NCBI RefSeq assembly: GCF_003925875.1
Contig: NZ_AP019309.1
Location: 992,001-1,056,000, forward strand
Length of the DNA: 64,000 bases
Reading direction: 5' to 3'
From: Intestinibaculum porci
GTDB taxonomy: Bacteria > Bacillota_I > Bacilli_A > Erysipelotrichales > Coprobacillaceae
This document shows positions 8,617-16,394 of the stretch, piece by piece. The notes beneath the pieces are model-generated. The model searched no databases. It was not told where the DNA came from and saw nothing but the letters and a program-made list of their open reading frames with translations. Position numbers and translations under genes: made by a program. The first letter of the stretch is position 1. Every line of letters starts with the position of its first letter.

Positions 8617-8644
8617 AAAGATTCCTTTTTAGGAATCTTTTTTT
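8617..8644 (+). terminator. Intrinsic terminator after greA
   Basis: A 10-bp stem AAAGATTCCT / AGGAATCTTT with a TTTT loop and T tail. The response regulator ribosome site begins only a few bases later and no clear promoter lies between, so readthrough may supply part of the expression of the next operon. Confidence 0.92.
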
Positions 8645-8660
8645 GTCAAGGAGGAGACTT

Positions 8661-9329
8661 ATGAAAGTACTAGTTGTCGACGATGAAAAAAGTATTCGTG
8701 ATAATATTAAGGACTATCTTGTTTTTAAAGGCATCGAAACGGTTGTGGCGGGAAGCGGGGAAGCGGCTATTGCCAGCTTAGATCCGACTTTTGATTTAGT
8801 CATTCTTGATGTGATGATGGATGGCATGAGCGGTCTGGAAACGTGCCAGGAGATTCGCCGGGCCTACAATCTGCCGGTTCTCTTTTTAAGTGCTTTAGGC
8901 TATGAAGATGCGATTGTCAAAGGCTATCTCTGCGGCGGTGATGATTATATGGTGAAGCCATTTTCAATGGCTGTTCTCTATCATAAAGTCGTCGCGATGA
9001 TTGAACGTTACCGCGGGGATACATCTTCACATCTTTTGCGCTCGAGCGGGATATCTCTGGATTTACAGCGAATGAGCGTCTCTTATCAGGATGAGGATAT
9101 TCATTTGTCATTAAAAGATGTCCAGATCTTAGCACTGCTTATGGAAAATGAATCTCGTATTCTCTCACGCGAAGCTATTTTATCGCATGTCTGGGGCTAT
9201 GACTACGCCGGCGATGATCGAACGATTGATTCCCATATCAAACGTATTCGCAAAGCGCTCAAAGAGGGCGGTCGTCATATTGTCACGGTGACTGGCTGCG
9301 GTTATCGCTTTGAGGGGGCCCATGAGTAA
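8661..9329 (+). CDS. OmpR/PhoB-family response regulator
   Basis: A 222-residue two-domain regulator. In the receiver domain the acidic pair is Asp7/Asp8, the phospho-acceptor Asp50 lies in LVILDVMMDG and the conserved lysine Lys99 in MVKPFSM. The C-terminal winged helix ends with WGYDYAGDDRTIDSHIKRIR and VTGCGYRF, typical OmpR/PhoB DNA-binding elements. ATG 8661 is placed by the AAGGAGGAG ribosome site. It overlaps the kinase gene by eight bases, so the two form a cognate pair. Target genes are unknown; autoregulation and control of the two downstream genes is the simplest guess. Confidence 0.93.
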   Translation: MKVLVVDDEKSIRDNIKDYLVFKGIETVVAGSGEAAIASLDPTFDLVILDVMMDGMSGLETCQEIRRAYNLPVLFLSALGYEDAIVKGYLCGGDDYMVKPFSMAVLYHKVVAMIERYRGDTSSHLLRSSGISLDLQRMSVSYQDEDIHLSLKDVQILALLMENESRILSREAILSHVWGYDYAGDDRTIDSHIKRIRKALKEGGRHIVTVTGCGYRFEGAHE

Positions 9330-11007
9330 ACGAAGAATGATCATCCTCGTCATTGTGGCGATGACCTTCATGTATATGATTGTCGGCATTGTCAGTTTTA
9401 TCAGTATTCGCAGCGGCGTCGTGAAAAACAATTCCGTGCATCGTGATTCGTTTTATCACGATATGAATATTTATGCTAATGTTTATATTTCTCCCAATGA
9501 TTTGGTAGATTTGCTTGATTCAAGCTCTCATAAAACGCCTAAAGCCATCGCGGCTTACGATCGAAAAGGGAAACTGCTGGCGATCTCTTCCTTTAGTATT
9601 GAAGTGAGTCTGAAAAGAAATCAGACGCTGTCCCTGCCGATTGATGATGCGGTGGTGGCGCGTCATTTAAAAGAATTTGGCGCTTTAAAAGTGAGTCATC
9701 AATACCTGAATGTCAATGAAGTCTCATTTTATACCAAAGGGACGAAGCGGATTGTCACGCGCTTTAGTGTTGGTATTGATAATGGGAAAAAGAACTTCCC
9801 AAAAACAAAAACGATTATTTTATCGAAGCATCCTAGTGATCATACGTATGTGATGGATCATCCCTCTTTAGGGCAAACCCAGGTTTATGATATGTCCTAT
9901 CGTAATAATATCAATATGATGAATAAAACATCATTTAAAGAGTATCTCTCTTTAAAAAAGATGTTATCTTCCAAAGCTATGCAGAAAGAAGCCCAAAAGC
10001 TTTATCGCCATGGCCTCAATGGGAAAAGATACTTATCAGCGTCGCGCAGTCTTTGTTATGTCATAGATTATGAATATCAAGGCAAACCGTATCTCTGCCT
10101 TGCGATGCTTTCCCAGGATGCGACGAGTAAAACGCTTGATTCCCGTTTGTTTCGCATTGTCAGTATGCTCGAAGCCTTTCTCTTTTTTAGTATTGGCGGT
10201 CTGATTATTATTATCATTAACTATTACTATGAAAAAGGCGAGGAAGTTTCCGAAGCGGAATTGCTCTTTATGAATGCCAGCGCTCATGAATTAAGGACCC
10301 CGATCACGATTATTTCTTCGACTGTGGAACTGATTGAAGAAGGCGTTAATCCGCAAAAGAATGCACAGTACTTTGCGGCGATCAAAGAAGGCGTGGACCA
10401 TATGTCTCAATTAGTATCGCGGCTGCTTTATTATAATGGCCTCTATCGGCGAGAAAAGGTGGCGAGTAAGCCTTTCGACCTGGTGCCGGTCATTGAAGCG
10501 GCGCTCAAACAAAAGCAGGCAACGATAGCGCGGCGGCATCTTCATTTAACGAAGCTTTATGATCGTCAGGTGATGATTAATGGCTCACAGGAGATTATGA
10601 CCACCTTAGTAGCCAATTTCATCGCTAATATGATTGATTACTGCGCGAAAGACGGTGACATCTGTATTACGATTACCCATCGTTATCACAGTCGATGCAT
10701 CGTTTCTTTCTTCAACAGCCATGCGCCCATTGATGAGAAAACCCTAAAAAGCTACTGGACCGCTTTTAAAAGAGAACGCAGTGATGCTTCAGGAAGCGGT
10801 CTCGGCTTAGCTATTAATAAACGTATTTTAGATATTTATCATTATCCTTATGATGTCAAGAATGTCCCTGGCGGGATCGTTTACAGTTTTGAAACCAAGC
10901 CTTATTCGATTCCTTTACGAACTGTCGGCTATATCGGCTTATTTCTAGTCTTAGCCGCGCTCATCAGCATTATGCTGCTGGGGATTATCAAAGTTATGAT
11001 GCAGTAA
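9322..11007 (+). CDS. Sensor histidine kinase with an additional C-terminal membrane helix
   Basis: A 561-residue kinase. One membrane helix at about residues 6-28, an extracytoplasmic domain of about 250 residues with no family I recognise, then a second helix near 280-304. No obvious HAMP domain lies between this helix and the H-box (ASAHELRTPITI, His about 322). The N-box is LVANFIANMIDYC (Asn about 436) and the G-box GSGLGLAI near 490. Unusually, a third hydrophobic helix (VGYIGLFLVLAALISIMLLG) occupies the last 25 residues after the ATPase domain. ATG 9322 is preferred over a TTG at 9310 because of the GAGGGGG site. Confidence 0.9.
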   Translation: MSKRRMIILVIVAMTFMYMIVGIVSFISIRSGVVKNNSVHRDSFYHDMNIYANVYISPNDLVDLLDSSSHKTPKAIAAYDRKGKLLAISSFSIEVSLKRNQTLSLPIDDAVVARHLKEFGALKVSHQYLNVNEVSFYTKGTKRIVTRFSVGIDNGKKNFPKTKTIILSKHPSDHTYVMDHPSLGQTQVYDMSYRNNINMMNKTSFKEYLSLKKMLSSKAMQKEAQKLYRHGLNGKRYLSASRSLCYVIDYEYQGKPYLCLAMLSQDATSKTLDSRLFRIVSMLEAFLFFSIGGLIIIIINYYYEKGEEVSEAELLFMNASAHELRTPITIISSTVELIEEGVNPQKNAQYFAAIKEGVDHMSQLVSRLLYYNGLYRREKVASKPFDLVPVIEAALKQKQATIARRHLHLTKLYDRQVMINGSQEIMTTLVANFIANMIDYCAKDGDICITITHRYHSRCIVSFFNSHAPIDEKTLKSYWTAFKRERSDASGSGLGLAINKRILDIYHYPYDVKNVPGGIVYSFETKPYSIPLRTVGYIGLFLVLAALISIMLLGIIKVMMQ

Positions 11008-11020
11008 AAGAGGTGAACTT

Positions 11021-11173
11021 ATGAAAAAACTATTATTCCCATTCTTGCTTTATCTCGTTGCTATTGTATTATTTACCGCAACGCTGATTACCCGCAGTGC
11101 AATCTATGCCATTGTCGGAGCGATTTTCTTTGCGGTGGGGGCGATTGTTATGTTTCTCTCGCTCAAACAATGA
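11021..11173 (+). CDS. Small two-helix membrane protein, unknown function
   Basis: A 50-residue protein, almost entirely hydrophobic: MKKLLFPFLLYLVAIVLF then a polar turn (TLITRS) and a second helix ending MFLSLKQ. An AGAGGTGAA ribosome site precedes the ATG at 11021, and the gene overlaps the next by four bases (ATGA), the strongest sign that it is real. Its place directly after a histidine kinase suggests an accessory membrane subunit or modulator of that kinase. No known family is recognised. Confidence 0.72.
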   Translation: MKKLLFPFLLYLVAIVLFTATLITRSAIYAIVGAIFFAVGAIVMFLSLKQ

Positions 11174-11946
11174 AATTCACCACTTATGGTGATCACCAGG
11201 AAGTCATCCTGATGATTCCCGGACCGCTTTTAAGCGGGGCCTGCTTAATCCAGATCGCCCAGGATTTAGCGAGCACCTATAAAGTGGTTCTCATAACACC
11301 TGATGGCGCTTTGCCACAGACAACGTATCCTGGCGCGCGATCTTTTGCGCAGGATCTGATGTATCAGCTCAAGATTCATCGCCTGACGCATGTGCGGATG
11401 CTTTATGGCATGTCTTCGAGCTGTGCGCTCGTAATGGAACTCGCTTCGCGTGATGACTTTCATGCGGATTACTATTTTTATGAATCAGCGCCATTTTACC
11501 ATGTTGTCCCGTTTTTAAGACAAAGCATTGTGGCTAGGCTTACCCAGGTTATTGAAAAGGTGCGCCACTTGGAGCGTCAGGCTTTTAGAGAAGCCCTCTG
11601 CCAAGATGAACTGATGCGAAAATTATTAGGCCGGGATGCCCCTTTTTATACCGCCATGTTTGATGATATGTATGATGTGGCGCAGTTTGCCAATTGCGCA
11701 ACTTTAGAACATGTCATCCGCGATATTGTCGATTATCGCATTATTGAAATGGATCCCTCGCAGATGCGCCAAAGCATCTTCTTTTATGGCATGGAAGGGG
11801 CCTGTTATAAAGTTAAAGATGTCCTTTTCGACAAATATCCTTATGCCAATTTTATAGAAATTCCTGATCGTTATTACTGCGGGGAGCTGGTGTTAGAGCC
11901 AAAAGCGTACGTCACGACCATCAAACATATTTTACAAAACCACTAA
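11170..11946 (+). CDS. Alpha/beta-hydrolase-like protein, unknown function
   Basis: A 258-residue protein that looks like an alpha/beta-hydrolase: a beta strand followed by IPGPLLSG as an oxyanion-loop candidate, then the nucleophile elbow candidate YGMSSSCALVMELA (residues about 78-91) in place of G-x-S-x-G. A C-terminal His-containing block (TTIKHILQNH) could supply the catalytic histidine. Helical lid-like sequence lies between residues 110 and 190. It may be active with a variant elbow (GMSSS) or degenerate. It is the last gene of the two-component operon; no substrate can be inferred. Confidence 0.6.
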   Translation: MKFTTYGDHQEVILMIPGPLLSGACLIQIAQDLASTYKVVLITPDGALPQTTYPGARSFAQDLMYQLKIHRLTHVRMLYGMSSSCALVMELASRDDFHADYYFYESAPFYHVVPFLRQSIVARLTQVIEKVRHLERQAFREALCQDELMRKLLGRDAPFYTAMFDDMYDVAQFANCATLEHVIRDIVDYRIIEMDPSQMRQSIFFYGMEGACYKVKDVLFDKYPYANFIEIPDRYYCGELVLEPKAYVTTIKHILQNH

Positions 11947-11970
11947 AAAAAGGAGCTTGCGCTCCTTTTT
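11947..11970. terminator. Bidirectional intrinsic terminator
   Basis: A 10-bp stem AAAAAGGAGC / GCTCCTTTTT with a TTGC loop lies between convergent genes and has A and T tracts usable on both strands. Confidence 0.9.
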
Positions 11971-11972
11971 CA

Positions 11973-12767
11973 TTAGGAAAGTAAAACACGGTCATTAACG
12001 AATTCACTGCCGGTTGCTTCTTCGAATTTCTTTAATAAGTCGGCCACTTTTAAAGCCTTTTTTTCCTCGCCGCGCACATCGTAAATGATCTGCCCATCAA
12101 ACATCATAATGAGACGATTGCCGACATCGATCGCCTGTTGCATATCGTGGGTAACCATCATCGTCGTGAGATGCTGCTGAGCGACGATTTCCTTCGTTAA
12201 AGAGATCACCTTAGCACTCGTTGCGGGGTCTAAGGCAGCGGTATGTTCGTCTAATAATAACAGCTTTGGCTTTGTAACGGTGGCCATTAGCAATGTTAAA
12301 GCCTGACGCTGACCGCCGGATAATAAACCAACTTTGGAGGTCATCCGATCTTCTAAGCCTAAACCTAAGCCTTTTAATAATTCCTTGTATTCTTTTCGTT
12401 CTTCTTTGGTGATGCCCCAGCGCAGCGTTCGATGCTGACCGCGTCTTTTGGCCATCGCTAGGTTGTCTTCGATCGCCATATTAGAAGCTGTTCCTAACAT
12501 CGGATCCTGGAAGACACGTCCGATATAAGCAGCGCGTTTATATTCGTTATCTAAGGAAATATCTTTGTCATCGACAATGATATGGCCACAATCTAGTGGG
12601 TACACCCCGGCGATCATGTTCATCAGGGTAGATTTCCCAGCCCCGTTCCCGCCGATGATCGTGACGAAATCACCATCTTCGAGGGTTAAGTTGATATTTT
12701 GTAATGCTTTCTTTTCATTGACAGTGCCAATGTTAAAAGTTTTGGATACATTTTTAATCTTAAGCAC
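11973..12767 (-). CDS. ABC transporter ATP-binding protein (TrpZ-like)
   Basis: A 264-residue ATPase of an ABC importer. The P-loop GGNGAGKST is at residues 39-47, the signature LSGGQRQA in the middle, Walker B LLLLDEHTAALDP, and the switch His in MVTHDMQQA. The GTG at 12767 is preferred to the in-frame ATG at 12782, because AGGTGG lies about eight bases before it and the protein then starts as family members do, LKIKNVSKTF. It overlaps the permease gene. With the permease and binding protein it matches the TrpXYZ/ABC_sub_bind group of amino-acid importers. Confidence 0.9.
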   Translation of the reverse strand: MLKIKNVSKTFNIGTVNEKKALQNINLTLEDGDFVTIIGGNGAGKSTLMNMIAGVYPLDCGHIIVDDKDISLDNEYKRAAYIGRVFQDPMLGTASNMAIEDNLAMAKRRGQHRTLRWGITKEERKEYKELLKGLGLGLEDRMTSKVGLLSGGQRQALTLLMATVTKPKLLLLDEHTAALDPATSAKVISLTKEIVAQQHLTTMMVTHDMQQAIDVGNRLIMMFDGQIIYDVRGEEKKALKVADLLKKFEEATGSEFVNDRVLLS

Positions 12768-13680
12768 GGCGATCCACCTCACTTGTCAGTTTCTTATAGA
12801 GTGCTTTCTGACGGCGACTTGCTAAAACGTGGGGAACCGCTAAGGCGATGCCGACCACAATTGCGGTTAAGAGCTTTAAGTCATCGGTTGATAAGCCCAT
12901 CTGTAAGACTAAGGCGATGACGATACGATAAATAATCGAACCAACGACAATTGAAAGCAGATGGACGAAGAAATTGCCTTTACCGGCAAATAACACTTCG
13001 CCGATGACGATCGAAGCTAAACCGATGACGATCGCGCCGATCCCCATTTTGACATCCGCAAAGCCTTGCTGCTGAGCGACTAAACCGCCAGATAAAGCGA
13101 TTAGACCATTTGAGAGGGTGGTGCCGACAATTTTCGTGAAGTCAGTATTGACACCGACGGCGCGCACCATCTGTTCATTGTTTCCAGTTGCGCGGATCGC
13201 GGCTCCTAGTTCCGTACCGAAGAACCAGTATAAAGCGATGACGACTAATAAGGTAATAATCACGCCGACAATAATAGAAGCCTGCGTCTGTGTGATATTA
13301 AACATATAATACCAGTCAAATAAGCTTTTCGTGGCGAGTAATGGGATGTTTGATTTGCCCATAATACGTAAGTTGATTGAGTATAAACCAATCTGTGATA
13401 AGATCCCGGCTAAGATGGCGGGAATATGACACTTCGTGAGCAGGAAGCCAGTGACCCAGCCGGCCAGACAGCCAGCTAAGGCTGCGGCCAAGATGGCGAT
13501 GAGCGGATTACCGCCTTTGACTAGAATGACGGCCGCTACTGCGCCCCCCGTCGCAAAGGAACCATCAACTGTCAAGTCGGCGACATCGAGCAGTCGGAAG
13601 GTAATATAAACGCCTAAAGCCATAATGGACCATAAGATCCCCTGATTCAAGGCGCCTTGAATTGCTAAAAGAAAAGCCAT
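12760..13680 (-). CDS. ABC transporter permease (TrpY-like)
   Basis: A 306-residue integral membrane protein with about eight hydrophobic segments of the branched-chain amino acid/LivH-like permease fold (PF02653 type): ALNQGILWSIMALGVYITFR at the start, LLDVADLTVDGSFATGG, and a cytoplasmic EAA-like segment near AAIRATGNNEQMVRAVGVN. Single permeases of this type work as homodimers with the neighbouring ATPase and lipoprotein. It follows the binding-protein gene by about 30 bases. Confidence 0.9.
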   Translation of the reverse strand: MAFLLAIQGALNQGILWSIMALGVYITFRLLDVADLTVDGSFATGGAVAAVILVKGGNPLIAILAAALAGCLAGWVTGFLLTKCHIPAILAGILSQIGLYSINLRIMGKSNIPLLATKSLFDWYYMFNITQTQASIIVGVIITLLVVIALYWFFGTELGAAIRATGNNEQMVRAVGVNTDFTKIVGTTLSNGLIALSGGLVAQQQGFADVKMGIGAIVIGLASIVIGEVLFAGKGNFFVHLLSIVVGSIIYRIVIALVLQMGLSTDDLKLLTAIVVGIALAVPHVLASRRQKALYKKLTSEVDRRA

Positions 13681-13711
13681 AGAAAAGTCCCCTTAATATT
13701 TATTTTTTATT

Positions 13712-14686
13712 TTATTTCTTAGTTGTGACGTACTGTGCTTTTTTGTCTAAAGCAGCTGGTACTTTCACTCCCAATTTTTTCGCATTGGTTTTGTTGATTG
13801 TTAACAGACAGTCTTTTGCTGATTCATATTCAACTGGCATGGTCTGCGCCTTTGCCCCTTTAGCTAAAATCTTATAAGCCATCTGACCAGCGATTTTACC
13901 TAACGCGGTATATTCGATTCCATAAGTAGCGAGACCGCCATTTTTTACCATGCTGGCTTCCCCGCAGATGAGTGGAATCTTCGCTTCGTTTAAGGTCTGA
14001 GTAACAGCAGGAATGTTAGCAGCTAATAAGTTATCAGTAGGGATGTAGCAGGCATCGGTTTTGATGGACTGGGCAACGGACTGAATGTCATTAGAATCAG
14101 AAACCGTTTTACGAACGGGTGTTAAACCATTTGCTTTGGCCGCTTTAACCGCGATGTTTGCCTGGAATTCTGAGTTTGCTTCGGAACCAGTGTACATGAC
14201 GGCGACCGTTTTTGCCTTTGGTAAGAGCTGTTTTAATAATTTCATCTGTTCAGCTACAGGCGTTAAATCACTTGCCCCGGTAACGTTGGTGCCCGGTTTC
14301 TTATTTGATTTGACTAATTTGGCACTTGCTGGATCGGTGACGGCAGAGACAACGACTGGAATGTCTTTCGTCTTTTTCGCAATCGCCTGAGCGGCTGGTG
14401 TGGCAATCGCATAAATTAAGTCAGGCTGCGCATTGACTAACTGATCAGCGATGGTTTCGCAGTTAGAAGCATCGCCAGAAGCATTTTTGTAAGTGATGTT
14501 TTTGGCGCTGTAGCCCTGTTTGACTAATTCATCTTTGAAGCCTTTGTAGGCTGCATCCAGGGCATCGTGCTGCATGTACTGAATAACGCCGATTTTCACA
14601 TCTTTCTTGCTTTTGCTTGCTGTTTTTGAAGAACAGCCGGATAAAGCGATTCCTGTCACTAACATGGCACTTAAAAATTTTTTCAT
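13712..14686 (-). CDS. ABC transporter substrate-binding lipoprotein (TrpX-like, ABC_sub_bind)
   Basis: A 324-residue lipoprotein with a signal peptide ending in the lipobox ALSGC (Cys18), then a Lys/Ser-rich linker and a periplasmic-binding fold of the ABC_sub_bind family: KIGVIQYMQHDALDAAYKGF, VSAVTDPASAKLV, GASDLTPVAEQMKLLKQLLP and AVMYTGSEANS are family blocks. Characterised members bind tryptophan or tyrosine. Expression is controlled by the T-box leader upstream, whose specifier suggests phenylalanine. Start ATG is preceded by GAGGAGG. Confidence 0.9.
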   Translation of the reverse strand: MKKFLSAMLVTGIALSGCSSKTASKSKKDVKIGVIQYMQHDALDAAYKGFKDELVKQGYSAKNITYKNASGDASNCETIADQLVNAQPDLIYAIATPAAQAIAKKTKDIPVVVSAVTDPASAKLVKSNKKPGTNVTGASDLTPVAEQMKLLKQLLPKAKTVAVMYTGSEANSEFQANIAVKAAKANGLTPVRKTVSDSNDIQSVAQSIKTDACYIPTDNLLAANIPAVTQTLNEAKIPLICGEASMVKNGGLATYGIEYTALGKIAGQMAYKILAKGAKAQTMPVEYESAKDCLLTINKTNAKKLGVKVPAALDKKAQYVTTKK

Positions 14687-14694
14687 ATGTTTCC

Positions 14695-14948
14695 CTCCTC
14701 GTTTTTATAAAAACAAAAAGATTCACCCGTAAGAGGGCGAATCTGACCGCGGTACCACCTCTTTTTATTCATTGCTGAATAATCTTAGATCGTTAAAAAC
14801 GAAACGCGTAACGGGCGTACCGGAAAAGCTTTGCACTTTTCAGCTCCATGGTGAATTCGGAAGTTTCTGTGTATCATTTGCACCGACCATGATATCTCTG
14901 ATTCCGGAAAGCTTCTTACTATGTCATTTCTTTGCTTTTATAAATATA
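14695..14948 (-). promoter_or_regulatory. T-box riboswitch, probable phenylalanine (UUC) specifier
   Basis: Read on the minus strand, the leader has the T-box core AGGTGGTACCGCGG (14760 downward), the antiterminator partner of an uncharged tRNA 3' end. Stem I shows an AGTA element, an AGAGA bulge and the GGTGCAA distal loop. The upper helix ends in GAA, followed by UUC-A, the usual place of the specifier codon and its trailing purine; the lower helix then resumes at AUG. The competing terminator is GATTCGCCC / GGGTGAATC with a T run (about 14739-14706). Uncharged tRNA should raise transporter expression. The T-box is certain; the codon assignment is by hand folding. Confidence 0.93.
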
Positions 14949-14953
14949 AGTCA

Positions 14954-14982
14954 ATAATAGTGGAAACGGGATTCTTTGTCAA
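14954..14982 (-). promoter_or_regulatory. Promoter of the T-box/ABC transporter operon
   Basis: On the minus strand, consensus TTGACA (14982-14977) and TATTAT (14959-14954) are separated by 17 bases, immediately before stem I of the T-box. Confidence 0.9.
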
Positions 14983-15029
14983 TAAATTTAGAAAATTGCT
15001 ACAAAATAGTGTGAACATTTTAAGTACTC

Positions 15030-15056
15030 AAAAAGCTCATGAAAATTCATGAGCTT
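15030..15056 (-). terminator. Intrinsic terminator after the TPR/cold-shock-like gene
   Basis: An 11-bp perfect stem AAGCTCATGAA / TTCATGAGCTT overlaps the stop codon, and a T run follows on the minus strand. Confidence 0.85.
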
Positions 15057-16284
15057 AGTAGTCGATATCTTCATAAAGGACGCGTAACATCACGGCTCTG
15101 CTAGAAGGCTGTTTACGTTTCGCATCATAAGAATTAATGACTGAATATTCAACAACATCATATTTACGAACTTCTTCATCATCGATGAAGTCAGACTGGC
15201 GGAAGAATAAGTTATCTTCGCCTTCCTGAAGGATGCTGCCGAATTCTTTATCGTAGTTATAGTAGATGACTTTACCTTCCTGACGAGGAATGTAGTTCTC
15301 TAAGCGATACATAATTTCGCTATATAACTTATCGAATAATGCGCTAGCGTCTACGTCGGCATAAGCGCTGATATCTTCAGTCACTTCCGTTTCAGGATCT
15401 AAAGTTTTCACTAACGCAGCGGCTAACTGGGAAGCTTTTTCGATCCCTTTATCTTCAGCCATGGCTAAAATGTTTTTATAGATGCCTAAGTTACGGCGAT
15501 CAAAACCATCTCTGAAGAAATCATAAATTAAATTTGTATAAGCTTCGTCTTTACGATCAGTATGCAAATATAATTTGAATAACACATCAGCGGAATGGGC
15601 AGCACGGAAGTTCTTTAATGATAAGAAAACCTGTTCTGCTTCTTCATAGCGGCCGACTTCCACTAAGGAAGAGCCACGATAATATTTGATCCAGTTTAAA
15701 GTGTTATGATGCCATTTTAATGGCAGGGTTAAGGCAATATTCGCTTCTTCGATACATTCGCGATAGCGTTTTGTTTCAAAGAGGGCACGAATCTTTAAGC
15801 GATACCATTTTTCCTTAAAGCTTTCAAATTCCACACCATCCGCATTCACAAATGGTTTGTCATTTAAAGTAGGGGCATCTAATTTATTTAACATATCGTT
15901 GACTTTGTTGTAATCAACAGGATCCTGATGTGTTAAATATTTCACTGCACGGTTAACGGCAGGTTCTAAAGGAGAATAGCGCTCCTGTTTGCATACCTCT
16001 GCAATTTCATCCAAAATATCAAAAAATAATTTTTCATTGTCTTGAATTGCCTCGTCATCAATGTTGATAAAACGATTATAAAGGGCAAAGCCATAATGAT
16101 TTATATATCTTTTGAGTTCCGGTGCGACCTGACGGAAAGTTCTTCCGACTTCAATCGCTTCATCATTTTTGTTCTGGTTCTTTAACTCTTTTACGAAATC
16201 CATTGCCTGAAAATCATTGAATGATGTAGGATCTTCTTTAAAACGGTTCTCGTAGGCGGTTAAATCTTTTACTTTGTCGTCCAC
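15055..16284 (-). CDS. TPR-like protein with a C-terminal cold-shock-like domain
   Basis: A 409-residue protein. Residues 1 to about 330 are helical with tetratricopeptide-like pairs, for example LFETKRYRECIEEANIAL and LVEVGRYEEAEQVFLSL. The last 73 residues (from 337) align by eye with a cold-shock/S1-type OB domain: GKVIYYNYDKEFGSIL corresponds to the G-x-V-x-x-F-N-x-x-K-G-F-G-F-I block, then DNLFFRQSDF (like VFVHxSDI) and YDVVEYSV (like GDxVEFEV). This suggests RNA binding coupled to a protein-interaction scaffold. GTG start after AGAGGTG; it has its own promoter. Function unknown. Confidence 0.78.
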   Translation of the reverse strand: MDDKVKDLTAYENRFKEDPTSFNDFQAMDFVKELKNQNKNDEAIEVGRTFRQVAPELKRYINHYGFALYNRFINIDDEAIQDNEKLFFDILDEIAEVCKQERYSPLEPAVNRAVKYLTHQDPVDYNKVNDMLNKLDAPTLNDKPFVNADGVEFESFKEKWYRLKIRALFETKRYRECIEEANIALTLPLKWHHNTLNWIKYYRGSSLVEVGRYEEAEQVFLSLKNFRAAHSADVLFKLYLHTDRKDEAYTNLIYDFFRDGFDRRNLGIYKNILAMAEDKGIEKASQLAAALVKTLDPETEVTEDISAYADVDASALFDKLYSEIMYRLENYIPRQEGKVIYYNYDKEFGSILQEGEDNLFFRQSDFIDDEEVRKYDVVEYSVINSYDAKRKQPSSRAVMLRVLYEDIDY

Positions 16285-16303
16285 ATTATCACCTCTATCT
16301 TTT

Positions 16304-16332
16304 ATTATACCAATATTACAATTGTTTGTGAA
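16304..16332 (-). promoter_or_regulatory. Promoter of the TPR/cold-shock-like gene
   Basis: On the minus strand TTCACA (16332-16327) and TATAAT (16309-16304) lie 17 bases apart, about 20 bases before the GTG start. Confidence 0.7.
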
Positions 16333-16362
16333 GGATAATGATAAGTATTGAAATGATACAAA

Positions 16363-16388
16363 TAAAAAGAACCAGGTGATCCTGGTTC
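16363..16388 (-). terminator. Intrinsic terminator after glmS
   Basis: An 8-bp stem GAACCAGG / CCTGGTTC with a 4-base loop, followed on the minus strand by TTTTTATTTG. Confidence 0.9.
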
Positions 16389-16394
16389 AAAATA

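Noticed and set aside
9310-9321. Earlier TTG start for the histidine kinase
   Set aside because: The strong GAGGGGG site sits over it and is correctly spaced only for the ATG at 9322.
14772-14957. Plus-strand frame in the T-box leader
   Set aside because: The region is explained by the T-box RNA on the other strand; the frame has no coding character.
16321-16335. TTTGTGAAGG as a possible Rex operator
   Set aside because: Only one half-site is present, with no matching inverted half at the expected distance.
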